64,000 nucleotides of DNA from Rostrohypoxylon terebratum (Eukaryota > Ascomycota > Sordariomycetes > Xylariales > Hypoxylaceae), in contig MU385952.1 of assembly GCA_022497145.1 (NCBI GenBank), positions 44,249 to 108,248 of the forward strand, written 5' to 3'. The stretch's first letter is position 1; each line of letters opens with the position of its first letter. This document shows positions 11,049 to 22,090 of the stretch, piece after piece. A program made the translations under genes and the position numbers. The notes beneath the pieces were generated by a model, which had not been told where the DNA came from, ran no database searches, and was given only the letters and a program-made list of their open reading frames with translations.

Positions 11049-12810
11049 TTACCAAGTTGCTAGCATCCGCTCCGCGCCCTTCTCTCCCGCGACCATCACG
11101 CCGAATTGCGGGTTCACCGTCAGCGGCGAGAGGATGGAAGCATCGATGACATGGATATTCTTTGTGCCGATGACCCTCGTGTCGGCATCCACGCACTTTC
11201 CTATCCGGCACGAGCTGGACCAATGTTGGACGGAGCCGACCGCGTAGGTGGAGGGGGTCGTGATGTACTTCCGAATCTCCTCGACCGTCGAGTTCTGGGG
11301 GATGTTGAGCGGCGTGAGACCGTCGGCAGCTGGGGTGTTGGGTGTCGATGGCGGTAGGGCTTGGAAGATGGAGTGGATGAATGTCGCGATGTTCAAGCTG
11401 TCGCGGGGGTCGCTGTAGTAGACGTCGGAGCTAGGGCCGGGCGTGAAGTTCCCATTGTCGGAGAGGATGACGCTTCCAGTAGAGCCGAGACCGGAAGTAC
11501 CATAGATGTTCAGTGTGATGGTATTGTTTTTCGTGAACTCTCCGAACCCTGACGAGTCAATCGTGCCTTGAAGGCCGGTCTTGGTACCATCGGGGTTGGG
11601 CAGGTAAGCCCAGAAGGCGGAGGTCTGAGATGCGAATGCGTATGGACCACTGCGGGATGATAGGTAGAGATCCCTATCCGCAGGGATGGGGTTGTCATAA
11701 CTGTGGACATATGATTGGATCGTTGGACCGGACAATTCGATGAAAGTATTTGGGTTGTCAAAGAGACCTTCGCCGACTGACGGGTTGAAAACCCAGCCTG
11801 TGGAGTTAAATCGCATCACACCAGCGTCGGACATGTTGTAGAGCGTGTCCATGGGGCCGATGCCAGAATGCATAAGCAGACCTGGGGAACCAATAGCGCC
11901 AGCACTAAGGACAACCCGACCGTCTTTTGAAAGCGGGATTTCCATTTCCGAGCCGTCCACCATAACCGTAACACCAGAGGCGACGCCACCGACATGGTTT
12001 ATATGCTTCACATGAGCGCCCGTCTGTAAGTGGAAATTGCTCCTCTTCAGCGCCTCCTGTAAGTAGGTCTTGGTCGGCCCCCCTCGCTGGCCGCCGATAT
12101 AATTGTAGGCCGTTCGTCCGAATACCCTGTCCTTATTGTCTGGAGTCTCATTGAACGACACCTCGGTGAATTTAGCGCTATCAACAATCCATCTCTTGGC
12201 GGCTTCGTAACCACTCTGCACGTATAACTTCCCATCCTGCGAGTATCTAGTGACGGAAGGTTGCATATCTAGTAAGCGTTGTGTGGCGTTCTGAACATCG
12301 ACGCTCTTCCACCCATCGGGATGCCAGTCGTCCCAATCAGAAGCTGGTGGCTGAAAGTATAGGCCGGCATTAATCGCACTGTTCCCGCCGATAGTACATG
12401 CTTGATAAGAATTCATGACGCCCGATGGACACAGTATCTCTTTGCTTCCATTGAAAATGCTTTTATCTGCATAGAATATTAGTTTCGGTTAGATCACTGA
12501 GAAATATCTACTCACATAAGCCAGGCACGTCAACTCGACTCATATCCGTCCCATCAAGCCATGCTGGCTTTTCAGTGCCACCCGTAACTCCGTACGAAGC
12601 TCCACCGAGCTCCAATAGAAGTGTCTTCTTCCCAGCCTCGCTCAGTCTATCTGCCACAATGATTCCAGCAGTCCCGGCACCGACGACGATTGCGTCCCAT
12701 TCTTCAGTAGACCAGTGGGTTGGCTTCTGCCGCGTTGCACACTGGGGTGCGCCGAGCGCAGTCTGGCTGAGAAAGCCGGCGATCGATGTCAGAGTCAGTA
12801 ATGACTTCAT
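11049..12810 (-). CDS. secreted GMC oxidoreductase, cellobiose-dehydrogenase-like flavin domain
   Basis: FAD-dependent glucose-methanol-choline oxidoreductase resembling the flavin domain of cellobiose dehydrogenase (CAZy AA3). Exons 12810-12516 and 12466-11049 give 570 residues; the splice restores DVPGLYKSIFNGSKEIL. The start at 12810 is chosen because it opens a clear signal peptide (MKSLLTLTSIAGFLSQTALG); an in-frame Met at 12891 would put 27 non-signal residues in front. FAD-binding VVGAGTAGI lies near residue 42 and a CTIGGNSAINAGLYF signature follows the intron. The C-terminus has a His in VQHWSSSC and an Asn in VNPQFG, matching the His/Asn catalytic pair known in cellobiose dehydrogenase. 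No cytochrome or cellulose-binding module is present. Substrate unknown; an extracellular sugar or alcohol is inferred. Confidence 0.88.
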
Positions 12811-13692
12811 GTTGGCGTCCTTCGGCTTGAGCTTCGTCTTGGAGAATGACCAAGTGAAAAAAAGAAAAGACGCGGCGTCCGACAATGCCATGATATATTC
12901 GACAGATACTTCAATACAGAGAGATCCATATTGTCATCATAGCCTATTAACCCCTTGTCAACAAGTTCAGCCCGCCATTAAGGACACAATAGTGGATCAT
13001 CACCATTATCGCGTACCGGCACTGGACCCATGTCCATGGTCCGTCATTGTGCAAAAGCCGCAATCGTGGAGCTGTGGCAGGGATTTCCTGTTAAAAGAAC
13101 CCTCTAAAACTCGTATTGGCGTTAATTACGCAGTATCTTGCCTTATGCACATCGGGGAGTCCTTGGTATTCGGTGTAGATCTCTGGCTTACCAGGCAATG
13201 AAGATTTTTACTGTTTTCTTGCGGTTCGCCTTTTCTCATTTCCTAGTTGACGATCGTGAATTCGGTACAATACATGCACTAGAATAGCAGCCCTATGAAG
13301 GATTTAAATTTGCAACATTGCAGGGGTCCATGGGTTTGGGTCTTACCGACATGATAGCGCGTATTATACTACTAGTAAATGCTTCAAAATATGTCGAAAT
13401 ACTTCGTTTCTACTACCAGGTAGATAGCATGTGCGGTCTCTCCGAATTATACCTCAAGATGTTGGAGCTAATACGTACCCAGATCATTAAACGATTGCGA
13501 GTGTCCAGTTCATGATTACCTAGCAGCTAACCTGCGATTTGAAGTGAGCACGAAGACCCTGCTGAGACACATGAATTTGTCATCACACCTATGATACGAT
13601 GGTGCACAACATATTTGAGTAAGCATCGGCAGCTTTTGATAGGCTTAAATATCACACAAGATTTCCCAGGTGGGATGAATAAGGAACGCGCA
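12811..13692. other. intergenic between two GMC genes
   Basis: Promoter side of the CDH-like gene and 3' flank of the alcohol-oxidase-like gene. No protein-like translation supports a gene. A lone CGGGGAGT at 13148 resembles half of the motif seen at 53-62 kb but does not match the full site. Confidence 0.5.
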
Positions 13693-15748
13693 TTAGCTGA
13701 TAACGAGTCCCAGCTCCTTTGCGATAATATCAGCCGCTTTCTCTCCAATCATCATTGCCGTGTTGTTAGTATTCGCACCCACATTCTCTGGCGGGATGCT
13801 CAAGTCAGCCACCTTGAGCCCCTGGACTCCGTATACGTTGAGGTCCTTATCCACGACACCCATCTCTTCGCGCGGCGCCATCTTAACTGTGCCTAGTGAA
13901 TGCCAAGTAGTTTGGATATTCTCGCGGAGGTACTGCTCGATAGCCGCGTCGTCCTCAGCTGAGTATTCGAGATCCTGTACCTCTACACCATCAGCCGGCG
14001 GGGTCCACTCTTTCAGAACGCCCGCTTTCGAGCCTTCCGGAAAGCGGGGATGACGACTCGCGACCTCGCCCCTATATAAGCTTGTTCGCCGGAGGATCTC
14101 TCGACCCTTCTTATACGCCCAGACCTGCTTCTTGAGGTCTATATCGTTAGCATCGCTGAAGAATCCTAGGTCAAATTCGAGAGGATCGCTGATATCGGGT
14201 CCCGTGATGTGGATGTGTCCGCGTGAGTAAGGGTATGCAGTATACGGCGCGAGGGAGATATATTGTCCAGGATCTACACCAGAAAAGTCACCCAGTACTC
14301 TACGGAGCTGTGTTAGTATAACGGAAAGAGGCATAGAGGGTTAACATACCCAGCGCTGACGACCATCAACATCAGTGGGCGGTTGGGATGGTCCCTGAAG
14401 TCCTTATCCCACATGGCTTGGAATTCCGGCCCCAAAGCAGCCACTTCGTCATCGGTTGGTCGGAGTTTAGAGGAGAGGTCTATGAAGTTCCATCCCAGAT
14501 GCGGGTGCTTCTGGGCTACGGCGTCATCGTAGGAAAGCCGCCCTGTGATGATTGCATCGGACGTCTCGTGTGGCTCCAGAGATGATTTGTAAAAGTATGC
14601 TATCAGATTATGGTCTTGATAGTTATTACCGACGCCCTGGAGGTCCTCGATGACGGGTACTCCTGCCCGATCAAGCACGTCTTTGGGACCTATTCCGGAG
14701 CGTTGTAAGACAGAAGGCGTACCACAAGCACCACATGACACGATAACGAGCTTTCGAGCTTTGACGGTCTGCTTCGGATGGCGTGTCGCCATGCTCATTT
14801 GGACTTGGAATTTCGGGTCGGGCGTAAACTCGACTCCATAGGCACGCTTATTCTCGTCGAATAACACGCGCACTACCTTTGACTCTACCAAGACGTGCAG
14901 GTTAGGATGCTTTCCATCGCGTAGCCGAGGATGTAGATATCCATGAGCCGTGTCTGAACGTTTACCCTCAAGATCGATGTAACGAAGCCAACGCTGCCAG
15001 CCATTGTTGGTATCCAAGTTCTGCAAGTCTGTTATCTCGGGATACCCAAACTTCGCAGCAGCGCGCAGCCACTCATCTTCTACGCGTTTGCTGCGGAACG
15101 AGCCATCAGAAACATGGATGGGGCCGTCGTAGCCATGATGTTCTGGGTTGCCAGGACCGTGGTAATTTTCAAGCTTGAACCAAAGGATTAATAAGTCTCT
15201 CGGCTTTCTCGGACGTAAGAAATCACCTTTTTCAGATATGGCCATAACTCATCCGCGCTCCAGCCTTGGGTTTTCCACGAGTCGTAGTCATCACGTTGAG
15301 CTCGCGTATACCTAATTGAAGGAACCCAGTAAGTCTTTCGTCGACTTCTCTTCTAAATGTGCGTCTGAGTCTTACATCATGAAGTTGATGGATGAGCCCC
15401 CGCCGAGTGTACCGCCTGAGGGGACAATTCTCTCTACATTGCCGGTATACTTCGACTTCACTGTCTTGTAGAAAATTGTCGTATTCGAAGTCGGTTGAAG
15501 GTTTGAGTAGTAGAAACCCGGAGTTGTGATTTTGGGATCATTGTAGTTGTCTGGACCGCCTTCGATTACCAGGATTGAAAGTCCAGGATCAGCTTTGGCT
15601 AGTCGTCCAGCAATAATACACCCAGCGGTTCCTCCTTTACAATGCCCTTTGTTAGTGGATATTTGAACTCGGATTTGTGTCTCTTACCGCCTGCAATGAT
15701 GATATCCACCTCCTCACAACCAGGAATCAGCTTTTTAAACAAACCCAT
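13693..15748 (-). CDS. GMC oxidoreductase, alcohol-oxidase-like
   Basis: Intracellular FAD-dependent alcohol oxidase/dehydrogenase of the GMC family (closest in look to AA3 alcohol oxidases). Five exons, 15748-15688, 15634-15376, 15311-15227, 15173-14350 and 14299-13693, give 611 residues in one frame. The FAD motif (IIIAGGGTAGCIIAGRLA) is split by the first intron. GGTLGGGSSINFM and the second GMC signature GACGTPSVLQRSGIGP follow. The C-terminal part has WHSLGTVKMAP with the catalytic His and a NVGANTNNTAMMIGEKAADI ending with Asn, the usual His/Asn arrangement of alcohol oxidases. No signal peptide is present. It lies upstream of the CDH-like GMC gene on the same strand, separated by about 0.9 kb, so the two are neighbours but not one transcript. 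Substrate not predictable. Confidence 0.88.
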
Positions 15749-17542
15749 ATTGATTTAAGGAGTTGCTTGAAGTATCACGATGTATGCAATGCAGGATGGT
15801 TGGCATTGTATTGGAGATAATATCTATAAGCCACCCCATAGTACCAGGCATTGGTGTCATTGTTTATATATGGACATTGTGAAGGCCAAAATGAGAACAT
15901 GTTCCCCTTGTCCGTCGTGGCGAGTGACCGACTGGCGCCGCACTTCCCCGCATGTAGCTGTCATGCTAGCAACTCCAAACTTTGGAGACATCCGTGATGG
16001 ACATGATTAAGCACTCACCGGGTTAAGACCTGGCTGTGGTCAGATCTTGGTATAATGCATGAGACAGGGTACCCAACGATCTAATCCAAATCGCAATTGG
16101 AGTGTTACATACAACCACGGAAGCCTAGAAGCCTAGCCCATATGTAGGTAGATACCTAGGTATTTGAGCCCAGGTCGAAATGAAGCGGAGAACCCAGCAT
16201 TGCCGCGGTAGTCATATAATCTCGTATAATAACCTCTGAATCAAGTTACCGGTGTCTCAGTAGAGATTCGTAGATGAGTACAATGGAAGTTGCCGAGAAC
16301 GCGTTACCCTGTAACTGCAGCGTTTGTGCTACCCCCGAAAGCTGAGAGCACCTGATAGCCATCACTTATTTTGGTTACATTAAAACGGTAAATCGCGTAT
16401 TCTACACCGGGCTATAGTAGATGATATAGTAGATGATATAGTAGATGATAAGAATGTGGTACGGAACGAACGAATCATATCTCCCCATATAGTATATACT
16501 AGGTAGATAGGTAGTGAGAGGCGGTGATGACGTAGGAACGTTAAAACTAACGACATACTAACTTAATAGAACACTGCGTGTTGATTTTAAAGAGACTGTA
16601 CCAAATTTCCACCGATGATAACGGTTAAGATGCTTTTTCTAAGTAAGTACTAAGTCTTAAGTACCTAGGTAGTCAAGTATCTTCGGTAGCAAATGCAAAG
16701 TCTTATGAGAGTGGCGGTAAAGCTCTTCGATATACACCCATTACCTACTATACAGTGTCGTTAGTAAGCTTTCGTGGTTGGTAGGTAAGCATATAATGGC
16801 AACGGGAAAGCAATGGTTGTTCTAAGCAGTTCACGTGCACTTACGAGGCGCCCTGTCTCTTATTGTTGTTACTGGATGTAGTAACGGCTCTTTAGCTTTT
16901 CTTTGAAGCTGCATCGTCTGACCTACTGACGGTCGACAAAGCGCCTACTAGGCATCTACTACTAGGCATTAGTGCCGGATCGAGCGTATTCCGTTTAAAT
17001 CTGTCTTACAGGTTCTGTCCTTCAACAGAAGGGCGTAGACGAGGGATTAAAGTGAGTAGGTACCTAGTAAGCGACCATCCCGATCTCTCGGTGGTATGTA
17101 GCCGGTGATGTACGCAAGGCAAACTAAGTATCGAAGCTTTTCACAATATGCGGCCGTCCAATACAAAAGTCTTATCGTCAGAACGAGAATGGTCCAAATC
17201 GAAAGCGTCGAGTGACAAAAGCGTTCCCGTGTCTGTGCACCTGATTGGGTAGAAAGTTGTGGAGTTGATGCCAGAACGTCCCACTTACCGGCATACTCTA
17301 CGTAATCATTGTCTCCTCATAATTATGAGAAAGTCAGACGAGTTGTACTGATCTTTGATATATCAATAATATGGTAGTTTTTACCAGTGAGCCATCAGTT
17401 TGTGATCGCCGAGGACACCCTGAAAGAAAAAAAAAAAAAAAAGAGGTATTATTGAAGAAGAAGAAAAAGAAGAATATGGATACTTCATAAGAGGAGCGGG
17501 CATGAATGAATGAATAATATGAGAAACTTTTAGAAAAAGAAA
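15749..17542. other. intergenic, repeat-bearing
   Basis: No gene seen. It includes the promoter of the alcohol-oxidase-like gene, several TAGG/CCTA tracts (about 16136-16166, 16498-16516, 16655-16675, 17055-17070) and a 12-nt tandem repeat at 16413-16449. Confidence 0.5.
16413..16449. repeat. 12-nt tandem repeat, three copies
   Basis: Three exact head-to-tail copies of TATAGTAGATGA, a minisatellite-like expansion in intergenic DNA. Confidence 0.85.
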
Positions 17543-17613
17543 TGCATGAACGGGGAGTCGAACCCCGAGCTCAACCTTGGAAGGGTTGAATGTTACCGCT
17601 ACACCATTCATGC
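17543..17613 (-). tRNA. tRNA-Gly (TCC)
   Basis: A 71-nt cloverleaf on the minus strand, no intron. Acceptor GCATGAA pairs with TTCATGC, discriminator A at 17543. The anticodon stem CAACC/GGTTG encloses CTTCCAA with anticodon TCC, and the T-arm is CGGGGTTCGACTCCCCG. Confidence 0.95.
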
Positions 17614-18121
17614 TTCTGAATCCATTTGCTTGCCACGGTTGCTCATTGGATGAGAAAAGATCGACATAATTGTTACTATATAGTATTGGCTCCACTTCGC
17701 GCATATTAGCTTGACAAAATTAAGACCTTTCATGATAGGGATTCTTGTAGCGGCGGTTGTAAAATAAGCCTGATCTCCTGGAGACTCTGCCAAATTAACT
17801 TGGAGATAGACATGGTCTTGTCGTCGCAGGCCGACTACATCGTTTCTCTTCGAAGGCGATTTGAGATTCTAAGAGCACGTGATATATCGAGGGATATTTT
17901 GTGTCTCAGTCAAATCATGGATGCTACCTAATACCTACAGTAGTACCTAGTGCTGAGTCCCACCATAATAACCCACCAACCCCAAATGGGCACCGCGGTT
18001 CAGGGCCGTGTAGGCATCATAGCATGCCCTGAAGGGGTGCCTAAAATCCAGGATCCGGCAGTTCGGATACCTTCCTAGGGAGGTAGGCAAATATCAGGGC
18101 GATGGATCCGTTAATATATGT
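17614..18121. other. intergenic upstream of kinase relic
   Basis: No ATG in frame with the kinase relic that follows; the N-terminal end of that gene has been lost or cannot be recognised here. Confidence 0.45.
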
Positions 18122-19943
18122 GTGTTAATATGGCAAACCGTCTATTTTAACGAGCTTTCTGAAGAAGGGTCGGTGCTTTGGATGTTCTCAGCCGTTCACA
18201 CTACGTGCCGGGGACCTCATAATCTCAAATCAGCAATGCGTGTGGCCTTCGGCACCAGCCAACAAGACATCCTTGATAAAATAGATGGTCGCATGCACAG
18301 CCCCATGAGTGGATTCATCGAGAGATATTTTGGCAACTTTCAATATTCCCACCAAGATTCTTTCTTAGAAATCCAAGCAGCCGAAAGAGTTGTTGGTCGC
18401 TGTGCCGTCTCATCGACTGCCCCAACGCCCGACAACTTCATACCATGGTTTTCCAATTACGTATCGCGGGGGTTTACCGGCGCTCGAGGCTCGTGGCGTA
18501 TATCCAGCAGCAATGCAACGACTGAGCACAAGAGCGACGACGACGGTGCGCGTCTCCTCTTGACAATGCCCGCTTCGCCGACCTCTTACATACAGACAAC
18601 TTGGGATTGTGTTCAAGTTATTGGCCAATTTCACCCAAATAGCACTAATTGTGATCAAGATGGACTGTTGCGTCTCTGTCGGTCCGCGTATCAGGTCTTC
18701 ACCAGTCAACCTACCCGATTCTTCTTACATGGCTTCTATATATGCGGTTCACTAGTCGTATTTCGGGTTTTTGATCGATCTGGCTTATACTGCAGCGATT
18801 GCTTTGGTATTCAGAAAAGTTTCATCCAATTCCTCTCATTATTCTCAGCTATCAGCGGATGACGGGCCAGGACCTAGGGACAAGCAACATCATCGAGAGG
18901 CATAAGGGAGGTAACTACATCGCGCTTGACTATACGGCGACACCTTATTTAGGAAAGCTTTATCTCGAAGGTCAGCAAATTGTGTCGCGCGAAGGTCTTG
19001 TTGGCACTGGGATAACTTGCTATCGAGCAAGAATTCCTGATTCAAGCTAATGGAATTACAACGTTGTATTTAAGTGGCGTTGGGCCAGGGAGCGTTCAGA
19101 GGACGACGAGCTTCTGAAGATAACTGGTGATGAATGCGTCTTGGGTATCGTCTCTCTTGATTATTATAAAGAACATGAAAATACGGCAAATCTACGTCGG
19201 GGTCTTCGGTGGGCGAGACAGAAGATTCGCCGAAAGACATTTTCGCAAGAGAACTGGAAATACCGAAGGGCAACCACAAGACCTCACTCGCAGTACTGGC
19301 GGACTTGCTGAATATACCGAAGAAACGGACAACTTTGTTCAAAATCGTGTCCTTGCCTGTATCATCACTTCACCCGTTGGCAGACCTCTTCGCACTTTTC
19401 AGTCTCTTTTGGAGTTGCTTCAAGTGTTCCGTGATGCTATCAAGTGTCACCGATCGCTGTACTATGACGCCAAGATTCTTCACCGAGACATATTCTCCGG
19501 AAACATGACCATTTTGGATGACCAAGACGAAGGAAACCCTCGTGGAATCCTGACAGACCTCGATTCTGCAATGGAGCTCGCTGGAGGACCGGGAAAAGAG
19601 CTTGGAATCGCTGATACCAGACCATTCATGGCAATTGGCGTCTTAAAGAACAAAAGCTATACTGACCGTCACGAACTGGTGTCGTTCCTGTACGTTTTCC
19701 TATGGACAATCATAACGAATCACGCAGAGAGCCCCCCAGAGACGAGCAAGCTTCGGCAGTGGAGTAGTGGTGATTGGGACGAACTAGCGGTGCGCAAGTC
19801 ACTTGGCATAGATCAGGATGATTTCCAGGCGATTTTGGGAGAATTCACTTCTGAATTCTACTCTCTCAAGAAGTGAATTCTACTCTCTCAAGCCGCTCGC
19901 CGAAAGTCTACGCCACTTCTATTCCCCCTACGGATTGGGATGA
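18122..19943 (+). pseudogene. FunK1-type protein kinase relic
   Basis: Fragments of a fungal-specific FunK1 kinase in three frames. Segment one (18122-18860) has WDCVQVIGQFHPN and FLHGFYICGSLVVFRVFDRSG, the pre-kinase part of the family. It shifts frame near 18845 into the GTGITCYRARIP region (to about 19050), then shifts again to VVFKWRWARERSEDDELL. The catalytic part (about 19270-19870) keeps ILHRDIFSGNMTI (His-Arg-Asp and Asn), LTDLDSAMEL and TRPFMAIGVL. No start codon is present in front of the first segment. A 22-nt tandem duplication at 19853-19892 causes an early stop; without it the frame would run to the TGA at 19941-19943. Compare with the uninterrupted gene at 48589-50971. Confidence 0.85.
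19853..19892 (+). repeat. 22-nt tandem duplication inside kinase relic
   Basis: GAATTCTACTCTCTCAAG occurs at 19853-19870 and again at 19875-19892, offset by 22 nt. The offset is not a multiple of three, so it changes the reading frame and creates the stop at 19874-19876. Confidence 0.9.
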
Positions 19944-20431
19944 TTCGGACTGGGACGATTCGGACTGGGACGGATGACTTATCTAAAGCTATCATAGACG
20001 ATCTCTACGGCGGAACGATCGGCATGTTTGAAGAGGCTATTGCTTCTGCATAGATGCAGTAAAGTGAAAAAGGTCGGTCAGCTAAGGAGCTGGAGGCCTC
20101 GACAAATACATACATCTAAGGTTGATATCGGTTCCATTTTAACTTCAGCACTTTTTTTTAACTTTACTGTCGCTAAGCCTAGTGTTTCATCATCGTCAAT
20201 ATCAACGCCGCCTCGCTTGCTCTCTACCTAGTTTCCTGCATTCAAAGGTCAGAGCATCCATCCAATAGGTATGTACCATGTGAAGCCAAAAGACCCAAGT
20301 TCCAGTAAAACATTATCGACTACGTATTAGTTATTATTAATACAATCTGAGCCTAATTTTCTAATCCTCATCATATGCTCATATCTTTTGTTTGCCCATC
20401 TCTAAGACCAATAATAATCCTGCGCACTTTT
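19944..20431. other. intergenic
   Basis: Starts with a short GATTCGGACTGGGAC repeat (about 19942-19975). After that nothing gene-like; it contains the 3' flank of the MFS transporter. Confidence 0.5.
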
Positions 20432-22090
20432 TTAACACTTCACCTTGAGCTCCCAACCGACTTTGCTCACCCTTACGAAAGCGAAGCATAAAAACCCAAG
20501 AAAAGTCATGGTAGCTGCCCATGCTTGTGCACCCATATATTTGCCACCATCGGCAGCCAGAATTGCTCCACCAATGGGCGGACCAGTCAACGAAGCAAAA
20601 GAGGAAATGCTAAACGCCATCCCAAGTCGTGTCCCTACCGTGTCGAGCCTCTTCGTGATGCTCGCAACTGCTGTTGCAGTAAGGCACTGGAAGCTTCCGG
20701 CACAGACACCGTAAAAGCATGCAAACACATACAAGCCCGGCACGCTATTCACACCTAGCCAACAATACGCCACGAGAGCCCACGCAAAGGTTACGGGGAA
20801 CATGACGTTGATTGGCCCGATCCGGTCGGCGATGATTGGTGGTATAACTCGGAATAGAATTCCCGCTCCGTTGATCAGAATGACCATGATCGAAGCGGCC
20901 GAGTACGAGAGACCCAATGCATCTCTGCCATAAGACGCGATCTGTATCAAGATATCAGCAATCATCCTACTCTAACGCGGATGCATGTTGCTTACATAAT
21001 AGAAGGTGAAGTAATTAGACATCGACGTCGTGAAGATTCCGCCTACAACTCCTAGATACGGCCACTCGCGGAATGCCGACCAATCAATAAGGGGTCCTGA
21101 CTTCCTAGGCGGCAGGCGTGGGCGCATAAACGCGAACACGATAGAGAGACACGTCAAGTTGATGAAAGCTAGGACTCGCGTGGTCCATGCAAACCCCAGC
21201 GTCGGTAACAACTGTCTTACAACGACTGGATATATGATTCCGCCGGCGGAGTTGCCCGTTGTCGCAAGTCCGACAGCAAGCCCGCGCCTCTTGTTGAAGT
21301 AAGTCGCGACGAGCGCAAGTGACGGAGTGAAGAATATTCCAGCTCCAATTCCCGTCAGAACGCCTTGGGTCAGCATAAGAGACCAATACTCAGTCGAGAT
21401 GCTCATCAGAAAGATACCAAGCACCTGGATGATGGCGCCGACTAGAAACGTCGGCAGAAACAGTCCGGCGTCAAGAAGACGACCGGATATGACACTTATC
21501 ACTAGGCAAAACCATATTTGCAAAGACCCAATCCACGATATCGTCGATGGGCTCTGCGGTAGTACTGATGTGTAGTAGGTCTGAAAGGCGCCAAAGGAGT
21601 TAACCCATCCCCACGTAGTGAAGATAACTAGCCAACCCACTATTCAGAGTTAGCGAAAATGTTCTTAATACTATTTGGAGCACTGAGGGTATGAAGATAA
21701 AATATGGGCGATTTTTCCTCGAGGACTTTACCGAGTCTACATACTTGCGACTTGCGTCCACGCATGAACGCCTCTGTCCGGCGGAGGTGGTGGTTCCGGC
21801 CATGTCCTGGTGGTTATGCGTGAAGCGACGCGAGCGATTACATTGCTGGTGGTTCTCCTTACTTCTTCAGAGACTCTCGAACGTACGTCTCTTGTGTCGG
21901 ACCTTTGCGCAGCCTCGTCTTCGTCCTTAGTCTTGGTTTGTTGGAGGTGATTTTCGTCGGCAGAAGATGAGCCGATGGATCCACTGTCTTCTCTGTCTTC
22001 TTCATGGGGCCCGGCCACTGCCGAGCTAGATTTTTCTTGGAATTGACCACTGCTGTCTTGGCCCGCCATGATCGCGATTGTGACCACCAA
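20432..22090 (-). CDS. MFS transporter, monocarboxylate-transporter-like
   Basis: Plasma-membrane major facilitator of the fungal monocarboxylate-permease-like (MCH/MCT) group. Exons 22090-21745, 21639-20996 and 20941-20432 give 499 residues; all junctions keep frame (TQVA|MGWLVIFTTWGWVNSFGAFQTYY, YFTFYY|IASYGRD). The N-terminus is a hydrophilic tail of about 110 residues rich in Ser, Glu and Arg. Twelve hydrophobic segments follow, with the family-typical WGWVNSFGAFQ, SWIGSLQIW, FNKRRGLAVGLATTGNSAGG and DRIGP loops. Met at 22090 is the first; Met at 22069 is an equally good start. Expected substrates are monocarboxylates or related small acids by family, but members of this group are functionally diverse. 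No neighbouring pathway gene narrows this down. Confidence 0.87.

Noticed and set aside
13145..13155. CGGGGAGT upstream of the CDH-like gene
   Set aside because: Matches only the 8-base half of the motif; the CCGA part is missing.
15937..15950. GCCGCACTTCCCCG upstream of the alcohol-oxidase-like gene, like the shared regulatory motif
   Set aside because: Only 10 of 14 positions agree without gaps, so it is not counted as a site.
17551..17562. CGGGGAGTCG resembling the shared motif
   Set aside because: It is the T-arm of tRNA-Gly.
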